Below, in pieces: positions 1 through 8,252 of a stretch of DNA of 40,808 nt (positions are counted from its first letter, which is position 1; every line of letters begins with the position of its first letter). The position numbers were made by a program, and so were the translations under genes. The stretch is from Brevibacterium sp. ZH18. GTDB lineage: Bacteria; Actinomycetota; Actinomycetes; Actinomycetales; Brevibacteriaceae. Location: assembly GCF_022748595.1 (NCBI RefSeq), contig NZ_JALDSX010000031.1, positions 1 to 40,808 on the forward strand, written 5' to 3'. The notes beneath the pieces are model-generated. The model did no database searches and had not been told where the DNA came from. It saw only the letters and a program-made list of their open reading frames with translations.

Positions 1-33
1 GACGAGGCGCCTGTTTGCAGACAGTGCTCTCGT

Positions 34-71
34 CCGCAAAGCGATGGGTCTCTGCCCGTAAAGTGATGGGT
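34..71. repeat. Imperfect 16-bp direct repeat upstream of LysR gene
   Basis: CCGCAAAGCGATGGGT at 34-49 recurs as CCGTAAAGTGATGGGT at 56-71, 14 of 16 identical with a 22-bp period. That is two helical turns, so it could be a double binding site for a regulator, but it could equally be one of the many short tandem duplications of this genome. It lies just ahead of the LysR gene at 107. Confidence 0.5.
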
Positions 72-106
72 GCACGCCACGTCGACCACCGGAGGGCAGA
101 GGAACC

Positions 107-1015
107 ATGAGCGAACCGAGCCTTCGGCGTCTCCGCTACTTCATCGCCTTGGCCGAGCACGGGAAGTTCCAGACCGCGGCCGATGCCGTGAGCATCTCCC
201 AGCCGGCGCTGAGTGCCGAGCTCAGACGCCTCGAGGACTTCGTCGGCAAGCCGCTGTTCCTGCGCAGCCCGTCCACCCGACTCACCCCCGCCGGACTCGC
301 ACTGCTCCCCCACGCCAAGGCCGCGGTCGGCGCGGCGAATCGCTTCAACGGAGTCGCCGCCGAGGTCGGCTCCGGGGAACCTGCGACGATTACCATCGGC
401 ACGGTCGCCACGTTCCTCCACCGCGGTCTGCCGGAAGCGGTGAAGGACTTCACCACCGCCCGCCCGCACATCTCCGTGACCACCCGGGAGGCCACCTCGG
501 CGAGTCAGAGCGACATGCTGCTGGGCCACGAGATCGACATCTCGTGCGGGCACATGCCGCTGCAGCACCCCGGCGTCATCTGCACTCCGGCAGCTCGGGA
601 GAACTTCTGGCTGTGCGTGCCATCGGAGTTAGGCGACCTCTCCCTCGCCGAGGCGGCCGATCGACCGTTCGTCATCTTCCGCAGGAGCGCCTCCCCGATC
701 TACCACGACACCGTCGTCGGCATCTGCCGCTCGCATGGCTTCGAGCCGCGCATCCAGCACGAGACCACCAGTTGGGCGACGGCTGTGGAGATGGTCGCGC
801 ACGGGCTGGGGATCACCCTCGTGCCCACTCCCCTGGCTCGCAGTTCCCGCCGTGACGAGCGTCTGTCGTTCAGCAGGATCGACTCGGACCCGAATGCGCC
901 GCAGTCTTGGGTGACGATTCGCCGAGAGGATCAGACCGGTCCGGTGGGCGATCTGAGCATGGACATCGTGGTCGCCTCCGAAGAGTCGACAGAAGCAGCG
1001 CCGACGACTGCGTGA
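107..1015 (+). CDS. LysR-family transcriptional regulator
   Basis: A 302-residue LysR-type regulator, the normal family length. Residues 5-64 form the N-terminal winged helix-turn-helix: LRRLRYFIALAEHGKFQTAA, then the recognition helix SISQPALSAELRRLE and the wing LFLRSPSTRLTPAG. The rest, from about residue 90, is the periplasmic-binding-like effector domain, including the family segment VEMVAHGLGITLVP. The ATG at 107 follows the ribosome site GGAGGGCAGAGG at 92-103. The next gene on the same strand is an MHS-type transporter 361 bp away, a plausible target, but no effector can be read from the sequence. A divergent partner, if any, would lie left of the window. Family assignment is secure; the regulated pathway is unknown. 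Confidence 0.93.
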   Translation: MSEPSLRRLRYFIALAEHGKFQTAADAVSISQPALSAELRRLEDFVGKPLFLRSPSTRLTPAGLALLPHAKAAVGAANRFNGVAAEVGSGEPATITIGTVATFLHRGLPEAVKDFTTARPHISVTTREATSASQSDMLLGHEIDISCGHMPLQHPGVICTPAARENFWLCVPSELGDLSLAEAADRPFVIFRRSASPIYHDTVVGICRSHGFEPRIQHETTSWATAVEMVAHGLGITLVPTPLARSSRRDERLSFSRIDSDPNAPQSWVTIRREDQTGPVGDLSMDIVVASEESTEAAPTTA

Positions 1016-1376
1016 CGGCTGCTTGACGACCTCTGTCTGACGGCGCCTGCGTGACGGCGCTTGCGTCCGTGACGACGGCTGCTTCGGCTCCTGCGTCTGT
1101 GACGACCGCTGCGTCAATTGATACCCCCTGAGCAAAAGTCCCTGGCCACTGGTTCCGTCTCAGATGCTGAAGCCTGCGAAGATAGCGTCGGGATTCCAAC
1201 TCACAGGTAAGACCAGTCGTGACCTGGGCTTCACTCACATACATCATCTTTGGTTATAGCGATATAGCTCAGGGTTATTTGCCGCCGACCGTCCACCCGC
1301 TTACTGTGAATCCATCATCGACGGCGCTGTTCTCGCCGTCGGCTGGTGCAAAGATGCTCCACCTGAGAGGACTCGC
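1010..1376. other. Gene tail repeats and leader of the MFS gene
   Basis: The first 100 bases contain a degenerate tandem array that begins at the LysR stop codon. GCGTGACGGCTGC, GCGTGACGGCGCTT, GTGACGACGGCTGC and GTGACGACCGCTGC recur, each with a TGAC core like that at the stop codon. From about 1120 to 1360 no gene or RNA is evident. The AT-richer stretch around 1250-1280 (TTATAGCGATATAG) is the likely promoter or operator zone of the transporter, but I could not fix -35 and -10 boxes. Confidence 0.5.
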
Positions 1377-2774
1377 ATGTCAGTTACGGCCAATACAGCC
1401 AAGAGCGCCCGCAAAGCAGGGATCGCCTCCTACGTCGGAACCACCATCGAGTGGTACGACTTCTACATCTACGGCGCCGCCTCGGCGCTGGTGTTCGGGC
1501 ATGTCTTCTTCCCGGAGAATCTGCCGGCAGGAGTCGGCACTCTGCTCTCGTTCGTGACCATGTGGGCGGGCTTCATCGCACGCCCGCTGGGCGGAATCAT
1601 CTTCGGACACTTCGGTGACAAATATGGGCGCAAGAAGTCGCTCGTGGTCACGCTGGTCCTCATGGGCGCTGCGTCGTTCCTCGTCGGCCTGCTGCCCGGC
1701 TACTCGACAATCGGCCTCGCCGCGCCCATCCTCCTCACACTCCTGCGTGTCCTGCAGGGCATCGCCGTCGGCGGCGAATGGGGCGGATCCGTGCTCATCG
1801 CCAGCGAGAGCGCGCCGAAGGGCAAGAGCATCCTGTATTCGGCCTTCGCTCAACAGGGATCGCCAACAGGCAACCTGCTGGCCACCGGAGTCTTCTTCTT
1901 TCTCGCGATGATGCCCACACCGGAGTTCATCCTCTACGGCTGGAGGATCGCATTCCTCGCATCCATCCTGCTCATCATCGTCGGGCTCGTCATCAGGCTC
2001 AAGCTCGAAGAGCCACAGGTCATGCAGCAGGCCCGCAAGAAGGACGCTGTGGTCAAGGTGCCGGTGGTCGAGGCGTTCAAGAAGCACTGGGCTATCATCC
2101 TCATCGGAGCCGGCGCCCTGCCGCTCGTGCAGGTCACCTACCTGAAGACCACCTTCGCCACGGCGTGGGCCACGGACAAGTCCCACGATTGGGCTTACGG
2201 CACGTCGAGCTTCCTCGGCATCGTGGCCATCGCACTCGTTGTGCAGTTCATCGTCCAACCCTTCGGCGCCGTCATCCTCAGCCGGGTCAAGGACATGCGC
2301 AAGGCAATCTTCTGGATCGTGGTCCCAGAGTTCGTCCTGATGCCGCTGATGTTCTTCGCCATCCAAACCGGCAATACCTGGCTCGCCATCCTCGGCATGG
2401 CAGCAGCCACCGTCCCGCACTCGATGTTCTACGCAGGAATCGGCGGCATTCTGGCCCGCGCCTTCCCTGCAAAGGTGCGCTACACGGGCATCTCACTGTC
2501 CTACCAGCTGTGCTCGATGACCGTGGCGGGAGCCACCCCGGCGCTGGCCCAGTGGATGTACACCAGCACACACACGATCTTGCCGGTGGCGATCCTCGGC
2601 GGATCCTATGCCGTGGTCTCGCTCGTCTGCACGCTCACCCTCCTGCAGAAGACCGGCTGGGTGGCTTCCGAGGACTCGACCGCCGAGAAAGCTGAGAAGA
2701 TCGAACTCGCCGAGGAGACCGCTGAGGACGAGCGCCTCGCCGCTCTGGAACGCGAAACCGCTCCCCGCGCCTGA
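1377..2774 (+). CDS. MFS transporter, metabolite:H+ symporter type
   Basis: A 465-residue major facilitator of the metabolite:H+ symporter (MHS) subfamily, which includes shikimate, alpha-ketoglutarate, proline/betaine and dicarboxylate carriers. The start of TM1 has the MHS signature GTTIEWYDFYIYG (residues 22-34). The loop 2-3 motif RPLGGIIFGHFGDKYGRKKS (about 66-85) and the TM4 segment RVLQGIAVGGEWGGS (about 124-138) are diagnostic. Twelve hydrophobic segments are followed by a charged C-terminal tail rich in Glu and Ala. The ATG at 1377 is preceded by GAGAGG at 1365-1370. It faces the CoA-transferase pair and lies downstream of a LysR gene, so an organic acid substrate is a reasonable guess and nothing more. 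The stop codon lies in CCTGAGGCCA (2770-2779), which recurs at 2787-2796. Confidence 0.92.
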   Translation: MSVTANTAKSARKAGIASYVGTTIEWYDFYIYGAASALVFGHVFFPENLPAGVGTLLSFVTMWAGFIARPLGGIIFGHFGDKYGRKKSLVVTLVLMGAASFLVGLLPGYSTIGLAAPILLTLLRVLQGIAVGGEWGGSVLIASESAPKGKSILYSAFAQQGSPTGNLLATGVFFFLAMMPTPEFILYGWRIAFLASILLIIVGLVIRLKLEEPQVMQQARKKDAVVKVPVVEAFKKHWAIILIGAGALPLVQVTYLKTTFATAWATDKSHDWAYGTSSFLGIVAIALVVQFIVQPFGAVILSRVKDMRKAIFWIVVPEFVLMPLMFFAIQTGNTWLAILGMAAATVPHSMFYAGIGGILARAFPAKVRYTGISLSYQLCSMTVAGATPALAQWMYTSTHTILPVAILGGSYAVVSLVCTLTLLQKTGWVASEDSTAEKAEKIELAEETAEDERLAALERETAPRA

Positions 2775-2815
2775 GGCCACCCCGAACCTGAGGCCATGTG
2801 CTCCTGACCTCGCGA

Positions 2816-2856
2816 AACGTCACCGCGGAGCGCGAAAGCGTCCCCGCGGTGACGTT
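2816..2856. terminator. First of two hairpins between convergent genes
   Basis: AACGTCACCGCGG (2816-2828) pairs perfectly with CCGCGGTGACGTT (2844-2856) around a 15-base loop. No T-run follows on either strand. It sits 42 bases after the MFS stop and just before a stronger hairpin, so it probably assists termination. Confidence 0.5.
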
Positions 2857-2868
2857 CTCAGATCACGA

Positions 2869-2906
2869 CAGCGCCCCGTGCACATTGTGCACGGGGCGCT
2901 GTTTCG
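2869..2906 (+). terminator. Rho-independent terminator after MFS gene
   Basis: A perfect 15-bp stem, CAGCGCCCCGTGCAC (2869-2883) with GTGCACGGGGCGCTG (2887-2901), closes on a three-base ATT loop and is followed by TTTCGTT. It lies between the MFS gene and the convergent CoA-transferase operon. The T-rich side points to termination of rightward transcription. Confidence 0.8.
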
Positions 2907-3015
2907 TTGGGTCAGCCCGGCACCACGCCACCGCGTCGCCGCGTCACGACGTCACGACGTCCCCGCGGGGACGCCGGTTATGGCCGGCGCCGGGAGGACT
3001 CAGCGCCGGCAGAGC

Positions 3016-3792
3016 CTAGCGGAGGTAGAGCCGGACCGTATCGATCTCGTCGCGGAGAAGTCGGACCTCCTCGGCGGTGGGCTCCTGCGTGACGGTCAGA
3101 TCGTTCGAGATCGCCAGGTCCCACCCGGTCTGCTCCTGCACCTGGTCACTCGTGACGCCGGGATGGACATGGGTGAGCTCGAGCTCGCCGAGGCGGTCCT
3201 TGCGTTCGAGGATCCCCAGCGGGGTGATCACGGTGCTGACCCCGAATCCGCGCGGCTGAATGAAGTCGGGATGCTCAGCCGCCCTGACCGGCGATGCCGA
3301 GGTGACGAAGTCGAGTTCACGCGGCAGCGCCGCCGGGTCGTGACGGCGGAGAATGACGAACACCTCGCCGGCATTGGCCATGATGTCGGCGGCACCACCG
3401 GATCCAGGCAAGCGCACCTTCGGCGAATCCCAATCACCGATGACTGTGGTGTTAAGGGAGCCGAAGCGATCGATCTGAGCAGCACCGAGGAACCCGACGT
3501 CGACGTTGCCACCCTGAAGTACGTAGCCGAACAGGGCATGCATGTTCACGACCGCCTCGGCGCCGGAGACGACGACCGAATCGGCGATGCCCTCAGCCAT
3601 CGATTCCGGATGGGCACCGGCCACACCGGATTCGTAGACCAGCTGGATATCGGGGTTAAGCGTGCGGTGCGCGAGGTCGACGGCCAGTGTGGGCAGGCCG
3701 ATGCCGGCGAAGACCGTGTTGCTGCGGGCGAGCATCTTCGCCGCGGCGCACACGACCAGCTCGGTCTCCGTGAAGTCAGCTGCTGTTGTCAT
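3016..3792 (-). CDS. catJ: CoA-transferase subunit B, CatJ-type (3-oxoadipate CoA-transferase)
   Basis: A 258-residue beta subunit of a family I CoA-transferase, which moves CoA from a donor such as succinyl-CoA to a 3-oxo acid. The catalytic glutamate is E54 in YESG. VFAGIGLPTLAVDLA, QGGNVDVGFLGAAQIDRFGS and the VIGDWDSPKVRLPGSGGA region closely resemble CatJ of Pseudomonas knackmussii as I recall it. The start is the ATG at 3792, within the ATGA (TCAT at 3789-3792) shared with the stop of the alpha-subunit gene, which implies translational coupling. The longer upstream reading has Arg/Pro-rich, non-family sequence. Glutaconate-type CoA-transferases are relatives, so the exact substrate is uncertain. 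No other beta-ketoadipate enzyme is present in the window. Confidence 0.88.
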   Translation of the reverse strand: MTTAADFTETELVVCAAAKMLARSNTVFAGIGLPTLAVDLAHRTLNPDIQLVYESGVAGAHPESMAEGIADSVVVSGAEAVVNMHALFGYVLQGGNVDVGFLGAAQIDRFGSLNTTVIGDWDSPKVRLPGSGGAADIMANAGEVFVILRRHDPAALPRELDFVTSASPVRAAEHPDFIQPRGFGVSTVITPLGILERKDRLGELELTHVHPGVTSDQVQEQTGWDLAISNDLTVTQEPTAEEVRLLRDEIDTVRLYLR

Positions 3793-4736
3793 CGTGAGCT
3801 CCGTTCTGTCGACGCGTCCGGTCGCCGTCCGTAGTCGACGCTTCCTGACGGGCGGGGAGCCATCCGCAGGGCTGCGATCCGGTCGCGGCCGATCGTGTCG
3901 AGGTACTCCTCGTGGTCCTTCGTCGCGCGGACATGGGTATCGATCCATTCGCGCAGCGCTTCGGGGTCCTTTGAGATCGGCGTCCAGTCGCGGTAGAAGG
4001 TGTTGTCGCGGTCATAGGATCCCTGCACATAAGAGGGGTGGGCGCCCGTCGGGACCACGCAGACCGCGTCCACGGCGTGTGCGGGGATGAGCGTGCGATT
4101 CGGATCGGCGCGGATCACCTCATCGTCGACGATCTCCTCGACCGTGACGATGACCTTGTCGGCCGCGTAGACGGCCTCCTGCTGGACCCCGGCGATTCCC
4201 CAGATCTGGGCATTGCCCTTCCGGTCAGCACGCTGAGCGTGGATGATCGTGACGTCCGGGTTCAGCGGGGGCACCACGTGGATCTTCTTGCCCGTGTACG
4301 GATCGACGACGGCGCGGATGTCCGGATTGATGCCTGGCATATCGGATCCGACGAAGGAACTGATCGGCGCGAACGGCAGCCGGGCGGCACCCGCGTGATA
4401 GCGCAGGGTCATGGCGTGGTGGGAGTACTCCTCGACCGGCAGCGGCGCGGGGTCCTGGGACTCGATGCGCCGACGGATCTCATAGAGACTGCCAGCCGAT
4501 CCCGAGGCGAAGAACGAGCACACGAGACGATCGACGCATCCGGCAGCGATCATCATGTCACTGAGCAGATCGGGCGTCATCCGACAGAACGTGAGTCCGG
4601 TGATCCCCTGTCGGATGATCTCGTGGCCCGCGGCGAACGGGATAAGGTGAGAGAATCCCTCCAGGGCAACCGTGTCTCCAGGGCTGACGAGCTTCTTCAC
4701 CGCGTGCGGCAAACTGACGACTGTGTCACTGTCCAT
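3789..4736 (-). CDS. catI: CoA-transferase subunit A, CatI-type (3-oxoadipate CoA-transferase)
   Basis: The 315-residue alpha subunit of the same enzyme. The N-terminal VALEGFSHLIPFAAGHEII, the segment FCRMTPDLLSDMMIAAGC, and PDVTIIHAQRADRKGNAQIW with VIVTVEEIVDDEV match the CatI/GctA-like group of the family. The ATG at 4736 has no ribosome-binding site. A TATAGT box lies on the same strand at 4751-4746, so the mRNA is probably leaderless or nearly so. The gene is divergent from a LysR regulator, with 147 bp between starts, a common layout for aromatic or organic acid catabolic operons under LysR control. It is coupled to subunit B by a 4-bp overlap. Subunit type is clear; the 3-oxoadipate substrate rests on remembered similarity. 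Confidence 0.88.
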   Translation of the reverse strand: MDSDTVVSLPHAVKKLVSPGDTVALEGFSHLIPFAAGHEIIRQGITGLTFCRMTPDLLSDMMIAAGCVDRLVCSFFASGSAGSLYEIRRRIESQDPAPLPVEEYSHHAMTLRYHAGAARLPFAPISSFVGSDMPGINPDIRAVVDPYTGKKIHVVPPLNPDVTIIHAQRADRKGNAQIWGIAGVQQEAVYAADKVIVTVEEIVDDEVIRADPNRTLIPAHAVDAVCVVPTGAHPSYVQGSYDRDNTFYRDWTPISKDPEALREWIDTHVRATKDHEEYLDTIGRDRIAALRMAPRPSGSVDYGRRPDASTERSSR

Positions 4737-4745
4737 AATTCGCAG

Positions 4746-4774
4746 ACTATATTAAAGACCTTGTTCTGCAAAAG
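4746..4774 (-). promoter_or_regulatory. Putative promoter of the CoA-transferase operon
   Basis: Reading leftwards, TATAGT (4751-4746) is a good -10 box placed so that transcription would begin two to four bases before the catI ATG at 4736. The -35 position holds CTTTTG (4774-4769, 17-bp spacer), a poor match, as expected for an activator-dependent promoter. The inverted repeat just upstream would be the activator site. Confidence 0.5.
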
Positions 4775-4775
4775 A

Positions 4776-4804
4776 TTGACATAATTAATACTCAATTGTG
4801 CAAT
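4776..4804 (+). promoter_or_regulatory. Putative LysR-gene promoter overlapping an LTTR-type inverted repeat
   Basis: TTGACA (4776-4781), a perfect -35, is followed after 17 bp by TGCAAT (4799-4804), a fair -10. The same bases contain TTGA-N12-TCAA (4776-4795), within the looser AT-rich dyad format of LysR-type binding sites, and ATTG-TG-CAAT (4795-4804). A LysR protein bound here would cover its own promoter and sit near -37 to -56 of the divergent CoA-transferase promoter, the classic arrangement for autorepression plus activation. Confidence 0.55.
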
Positions 4805-4883
4805 AATGATGGGCGTCGCGCGGACCACCAGCAAACAGTCCACCAGTGAGCAGTCCACCAGTGAACAGACGGAGACACCAAAG

Positions 4884-5777
4884 ATGGAACTGAGTCAGAT
4901 CCGCGCATTCGTCGCGGTTGCCGAAGAGCTCCATTTCGGCCGCGCCGCCGAGCGACTCGGCATGGCCCAGCCGCCGCTGAGCCGGACGATCCGCGCACTC
5001 GAGGCGGAACTCGGCACGCCCCTGTTCCAGCGCACCACCCGATCCGTCAGCCTCTCCTCCGCCGGCCATGCGCTCTACGAACCTGCCAAGCACATGCTCG
5101 CCACGCAGCAGGCCGCCGTCGAATCGGTCCATCGCTCGTCGAGTGGTCAGATCGGACGAATCAGATTCGGCTACTCCCACCCGTCGTCCCGCAAGCTCGC
5201 CGCGGCCTTGGTCGCCGCCTCTGAGGTGAAGAACCCGGGCATCTCGTTCCAACTTGAGTCGAGCGTCTATGCCGATGAAGGTCTCGAGCGGATCATGGAC
5301 GGCACGCTCGATCTCGCACTCGTCCGATGGCAGCGACGCCCGCCGCTCATCGCTGGACGGCCGGTCCAGATCGAACGCCCATGCGTCGCCGTTCCTCCTG
5401 GCCACCGCCTTGCGAAGCGCTCCTCGGTCGACGTCGCCGAGCTCAGCGAAGAACGTTTCGTGTTCCTTCCTCCGCGCCCCAATTCGAATCTGCGTGAGAC
5501 CGGAATGCGTCTGTGCCTTGACGCGGGGTTCGCTCCGAAGGTCGTTCAGGAGGCCCCCGACTCGCAGTCGATCGCCGCGCTCGTCGCGGCCGGCATGGGG
5601 ATCACGATCACCTTCGACTCCGTGGCGGTCGGCTATGGCGCGGACGTCACCGCCGTCCCCCTCAACGCAGAGAACGAGACCACGAAGCTCTACCTCGCCT
5701 ATCGCCTCGACCATGAGGACGCTGCGCTCGACTCGGTCCTCGGCATCGCCGCGACGATCCTGCCCACCGTTCGCTGA
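4884..5777 (+). CDS. LysR-family regulator, divergent from CoA-transferase genes
   Basis: A 297-residue LysR regulator of the CatR/CbnR/BenM flavour. It begins MELSQIRAFVAVAEELHFGR with the helix-turn-helix MAQPPLSRTIRALEAELGTPLF (about residues 30-51). The effector domain includes IRFGYSHPSS, VPPGHRLAKR and VAAGMGITITF. The ATG at 4884 was chosen because GGAGAC (4871-4876) lies at proper distance and the protein then starts exactly at the family N-terminus; an ATG at 4806 would add a Ser/Thr/Gln-rich 26-residue extension. It is divergent from catI/catJ-type genes and probably controls them from the shared 147-bp intergenic region. The stop codon sits in a 14-bp tandem repeat. Confidence 0.92.
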   Translation: MELSQIRAFVAVAEELHFGRAAERLGMAQPPLSRTIRALEAELGTPLFQRTTRSVSLSSAGHALYEPAKHMLATQQAAVESVHRSSSGQIGRIRFGYSHPSSRKLAAALVAASEVKNPGISFQLESSVYADEGLERIMDGTLDLALVRWQRRPPLIAGRPVQIERPCVAVPPGHRLAKRSSVDVAELSEERFVFLPPRPNSNLRETGMRLCLDAGFAPKVVQEAPDSQSIAALVAAGMGITITFDSVAVGYGADVTAVPLNAENETTKLYLAYRLDHEDAALDSVLGIAATILPTVR

Positions 5778-5813
5778 ACGTCCATCGCTGACCGTCAATC
5801 ACTGACCACGGCC
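5772..5813. repeat. 14-bp tandem repeat spanning the LysR stop codon
   Basis: Three units: CGCTGAACGTCCAT (5772-5785), CGCTGACCGTCAAT (5786-5799) and CACTGACCACGGCC (5800-5813). The first contains the real stop (TGA, 5775-5777) and each later unit keeps a TGA at the equivalent place. Confidence 0.7.
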
Positions 5814-5849
5814 TGGTGCATGCTTTGCCAACGCCAACCACGTGACCCA

Positions 5850-5863
5850 TCCGACATGTCGGA
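5850..5863. promoter_or_regulatory. Perfect 14-bp palindrome, probable operator
   Basis: TCCGACATGTCGGA is a perfect palindrome 56 bp before the start of the CoA-transferase III gene. The same half-sites recur as TCCGATATTTCGGA at 8314-8327 ahead of the NCS1 permease. This supports a shared dimeric regulator for both units. The regulator itself is not identifiable from the window. Confidence 0.6.
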
Positions 5864-5919
5864 CGAATAGTCCGCATTGCCCGTTGTCTTCACACACCCC
5901 CGCGCCGAGGATTGTCCTC

Positions 5920-7062
5920 ATGGACGCAACGAAGCAACTTCTCCACGGGGTCAGGGTCGCGGACTTCTCACGCGTGCTGGCCGGCCCTTATGCCACCGCC
6001 ATGCTCGCCGATCAGGGCGCCGAGGTCTTCAAGATCGAGATGCCCGGCCACGGTGATGACTCACGCCACCTGGGCCCCTTCACTGACACAGGCTCGACCT
6101 ATTTCACGTCGCTCAACCGGGGCAAACGCTCCATCGAGGCCGATCTCAAGGATCCCGAGCAGCATGCGCAGTTGCTTGACTTCATCCGCACCTGCGATGT
6201 GGTCGTCGAGAACTTCCGGCCGGGCGTGGCAGCCAAACTCGGGCTGGCCTACAACGACCTCAAAGCGATCAAACCGGACATCGTCTACGCCTCAATCTCC
6301 GGCTTCGGCCAGACCGGCGCGCAGGCGAAGCGACCCGCCTACGACACCGTCATCCAGGCCCTGAGCGGACTCATGTCGTCGACCGGCTTCCCTGAGGGCT
6401 CCCCCACCCGCGTGGGCGAATCCATCGCCGACGTCTCCGCCGGAGTCTTCGCCGCCTTCGGCATCTCGAGCGCGCTCTTCCACCGCCAGACCACCGGCGA
6501 GGGCGCCCACATCGACATCCCGATGCTCGACGTCATGCTTGCCATGCAGCCGACGAACACGGCCATCCATGCCGCCGGATCGACACCGAACCGTGTGGGC
6601 AACCGGCACCCGATCTCCGCACCCTTCGACACCTACTCAGCTAGCGACGGCCTCGTCGTCATCGCCGTGGCCAACGACAAACTCTTCGGCGTCCTCGCAG
6701 CCACGCTCGGCAAGCCCGGGCTCGTCCGCGACCCACGTTTCGCCACCGATTCCGACCGTTCGGACAACGATCAGGCCCTGCGCACCGAGATCGAGGAGTT
6801 CACGACCGGTCACACGGTGGCTGAACTGTGCGCGATCTTCGATGACGCAGGCGTCCCGAACTCACCCGTCCTCAACTTCGCCGAGGCGCTCGACGGTCCC
6901 ATCACCGACGGTCGCGGACTCAGTGCCACGGACGAGCGGACCGGGCACACGTTCCTGGCCCACCCGATCCTCGTCGACGGCGCCAGGCCCGCGTCCGCAA
7001 TGCCGGTGCCCCACCTCGGCGAGCACAATGCCGAGCTCACGACAGCATCCACGAAGGAGTAG
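5920..7062 (+). CDS. Family III CoA-transferase (CaiB/BaiF)
   Basis: A 380-residue formyl-CoA transferase/CaiB-like enzyme that transfers CoA between carboxylic acids through aspartyl intermediates. The N-terminus LLHGVRVADFSRVLAGPYAT and the segment DQGAEVFKIEMPGHGDD are typical, as is DVVVENFRPGVAAKLG. The catalytic aspartate is D142 in RPAYDTVIQALSGLMSSTG, and GNRHPISAPFDTY follows near residue 230. The ATG at 5920 was preferred to one at 5842 because it matches the family N-terminus and follows CCGAGG (5905-5910). It is separated from the acyl-CoA dehydrogenase gene by four bases, so the pair probably activates and oxidises one substrate, perhaps a branched or dicarboxylic acid; the substrate itself cannot be read. 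Confidence 0.93.
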   Translation: MDATKQLLHGVRVADFSRVLAGPYATAMLADQGAEVFKIEMPGHGDDSRHLGPFTDTGSTYFTSLNRGKRSIEADLKDPEQHAQLLDFIRTCDVVVENFRPGVAAKLGLAYNDLKAIKPDIVYASISGFGQTGAQAKRPAYDTVIQALSGLMSSTGFPEGSPTRVGESIADVSAGVFAAFGISSALFHRQTTGEGAHIDIPMLDVMLAMQPTNTAIHAAGSTPNRVGNRHPISAPFDTYSASDGLVVIAVANDKLFGVLAATLGKPGLVRDPRFATDSDRSDNDQALRTEIEEFTTGHTVAELCAIFDDAGVPNSPVLNFAEALDGPITDGRGLSATDERTGHTFLAHPILVDGARPASAMPVPHLGEHNAELTTASTKE

Positions 7063-7066
7063 GACC

Positions 7067-8206
7067 ATGGCTTTCGACATCAGCACCGACGAGAAGGAAC
7101 TCGTCGACGCGGTCGCCCGGATCAGCAAGGACGTACTGGTCCCGCAGGCAGCGGCCGCGGACGCGAACGAGCGCGTCTCGGATGAGACCCTGAAGACCCT
7201 CGCCGAGGTGGGGGTCCTCGGCCTCAACCTGCCCGAGGAATTCGGTGGGCCGGGTGTGGGATCGGTGGCGATGAGCCAGATGGTCGCCGCCGTCACCGAG
7301 GCGTGCGCCTCGACGGCGTCGATCATCACCGCGCAGTTCCTCGCCACCGACTCGATCCTCCTCGGCGGCACCGATGCCCAACGCGAATCGTGGCTGCCGC
7401 GTGCTGCCTCCGGCGAGGTCATCGGCGCGTTCGGGCTGACCGAGCCAGGCGCGGGTTCGAACCCTGCCGAAATGTCGACGCGGGCCACACGGGTCGACGA
7501 CGGCTGGCACCTCAAGGGCACGAAGTGCTTCATCACCAATGCCGGATTCGCCGACTTCATCGTCGTCTACGCGAAGACCGACGTCGAGGCTGGGCACAAG
7601 GGGATCAGTGCCTTCATCGTCGATACCAAGGCAGCCGGTGACGGACTGAATTTCAATCCTCCGGAGAAGACCATGGGCCTGCGCGGCAGCCCGGTCTACG
7701 AATTCGTCATCGACACCATCGTGCCTGATGACGCCCTCCTCGGCGTCGAGGGTGAGGGCTTCACGACGGCCATGCGCGTCCTCGACCGTGGGCGCATCGA
7801 GGTCGCGGCGATGAGTCTGGGCATCGGCAAGGCCGCACTCGATGCGGCTGTGGCTTGGGCCGGCGAGCGCAAGATCAACGGCAAACCACTCAACCGCCTG
7901 CAGGGCATCGCCTTCAAGCTCGCGGACATGTACACGAAGTACCGCTCGGCGTGGCTGCTGACCATGGATGCCGCAGAGCAGAGGGACGCCGAGGTGGACT
8001 TCACCCGCTCCTCGGCGACGGCAAAGCTCGCCGCCTCCGAGGCTGCCGCGTTCATCGCCGACGAGGCCCTGCAGATCCACGGCGGGTACGGATTCACGCG
8101 CGACTTCCCGCTTGAACGCTATGTCCGCGATGCCAGGATCTACCGCATCTACGAGGGTTCCTCGGAGATCCAGCGCACGATCATCGCCCGGAGCCTGTCT
8201 GCCTGA
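7067..8206 (+). CDS. Acyl-CoA dehydrogenase
   Basis: A 379-residue flavin-dependent acyl-CoA dehydrogenase, which forms a 2,3-double bond in an acyl-CoA and passes electrons to ETF. Family marks are FGLTEPGAGSNP (about residues 122-133) and CFITNAG, which contact FAD and substrate. QIHGGYGFTRDFPLERYVRDARIYRIYEG follows near the C-terminus, with catalytic glutamate E363 in YEGSSEIQR. Its ribosome site AAGGAG (7054-7059) overlaps the end of the CoA-transferase gene and the spacing is four bases, so the two are translationally coupled. A strong terminator follows, making a two-gene unit. It looks like a short- or branched-chain enzyme; chain specificity is not resolvable. Confidence 0.95.
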   Translation: MAFDISTDEKELVDAVARISKDVLVPQAAAADANERVSDETLKTLAEVGVLGLNLPEEFGGPGVGSVAMSQMVAAVTEACASTASIITAQFLATDSILLGGTDAQRESWLPRAASGEVIGAFGLTEPGAGSNPAEMSTRATRVDDGWHLKGTKCFITNAGFADFIVVYAKTDVEAGHKGISAFIVDTKAAGDGLNFNPPEKTMGLRGSPVYEFVIDTIVPDDALLGVEGEGFTTAMRVLDRGRIEVAAMSLGIGKAALDAAVAWAGERKINGKPLNRLQGIAFKLADMYTKYRSAWLLTMDAAEQRDAEVDFTRSSATAKLAASEAAAFIADEALQIHGGYGFTRDFPLERYVRDARIYRIYEGSSEIQRTIIARSLSA

Positions 8207-8252
8207 ACCAGTCGAAACAGAGCCGAAATCTGCATCGGAATACGATCAGGTC

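Noticed and set aside
1380..2420. A long minus-strand open frame opposite the MFS transporter
   Set aside because: It is rich in Asp, Glu, His and Arg, the usual antisense shadow of a GC-rich membrane-protein gene, which itself has clear family motifs.
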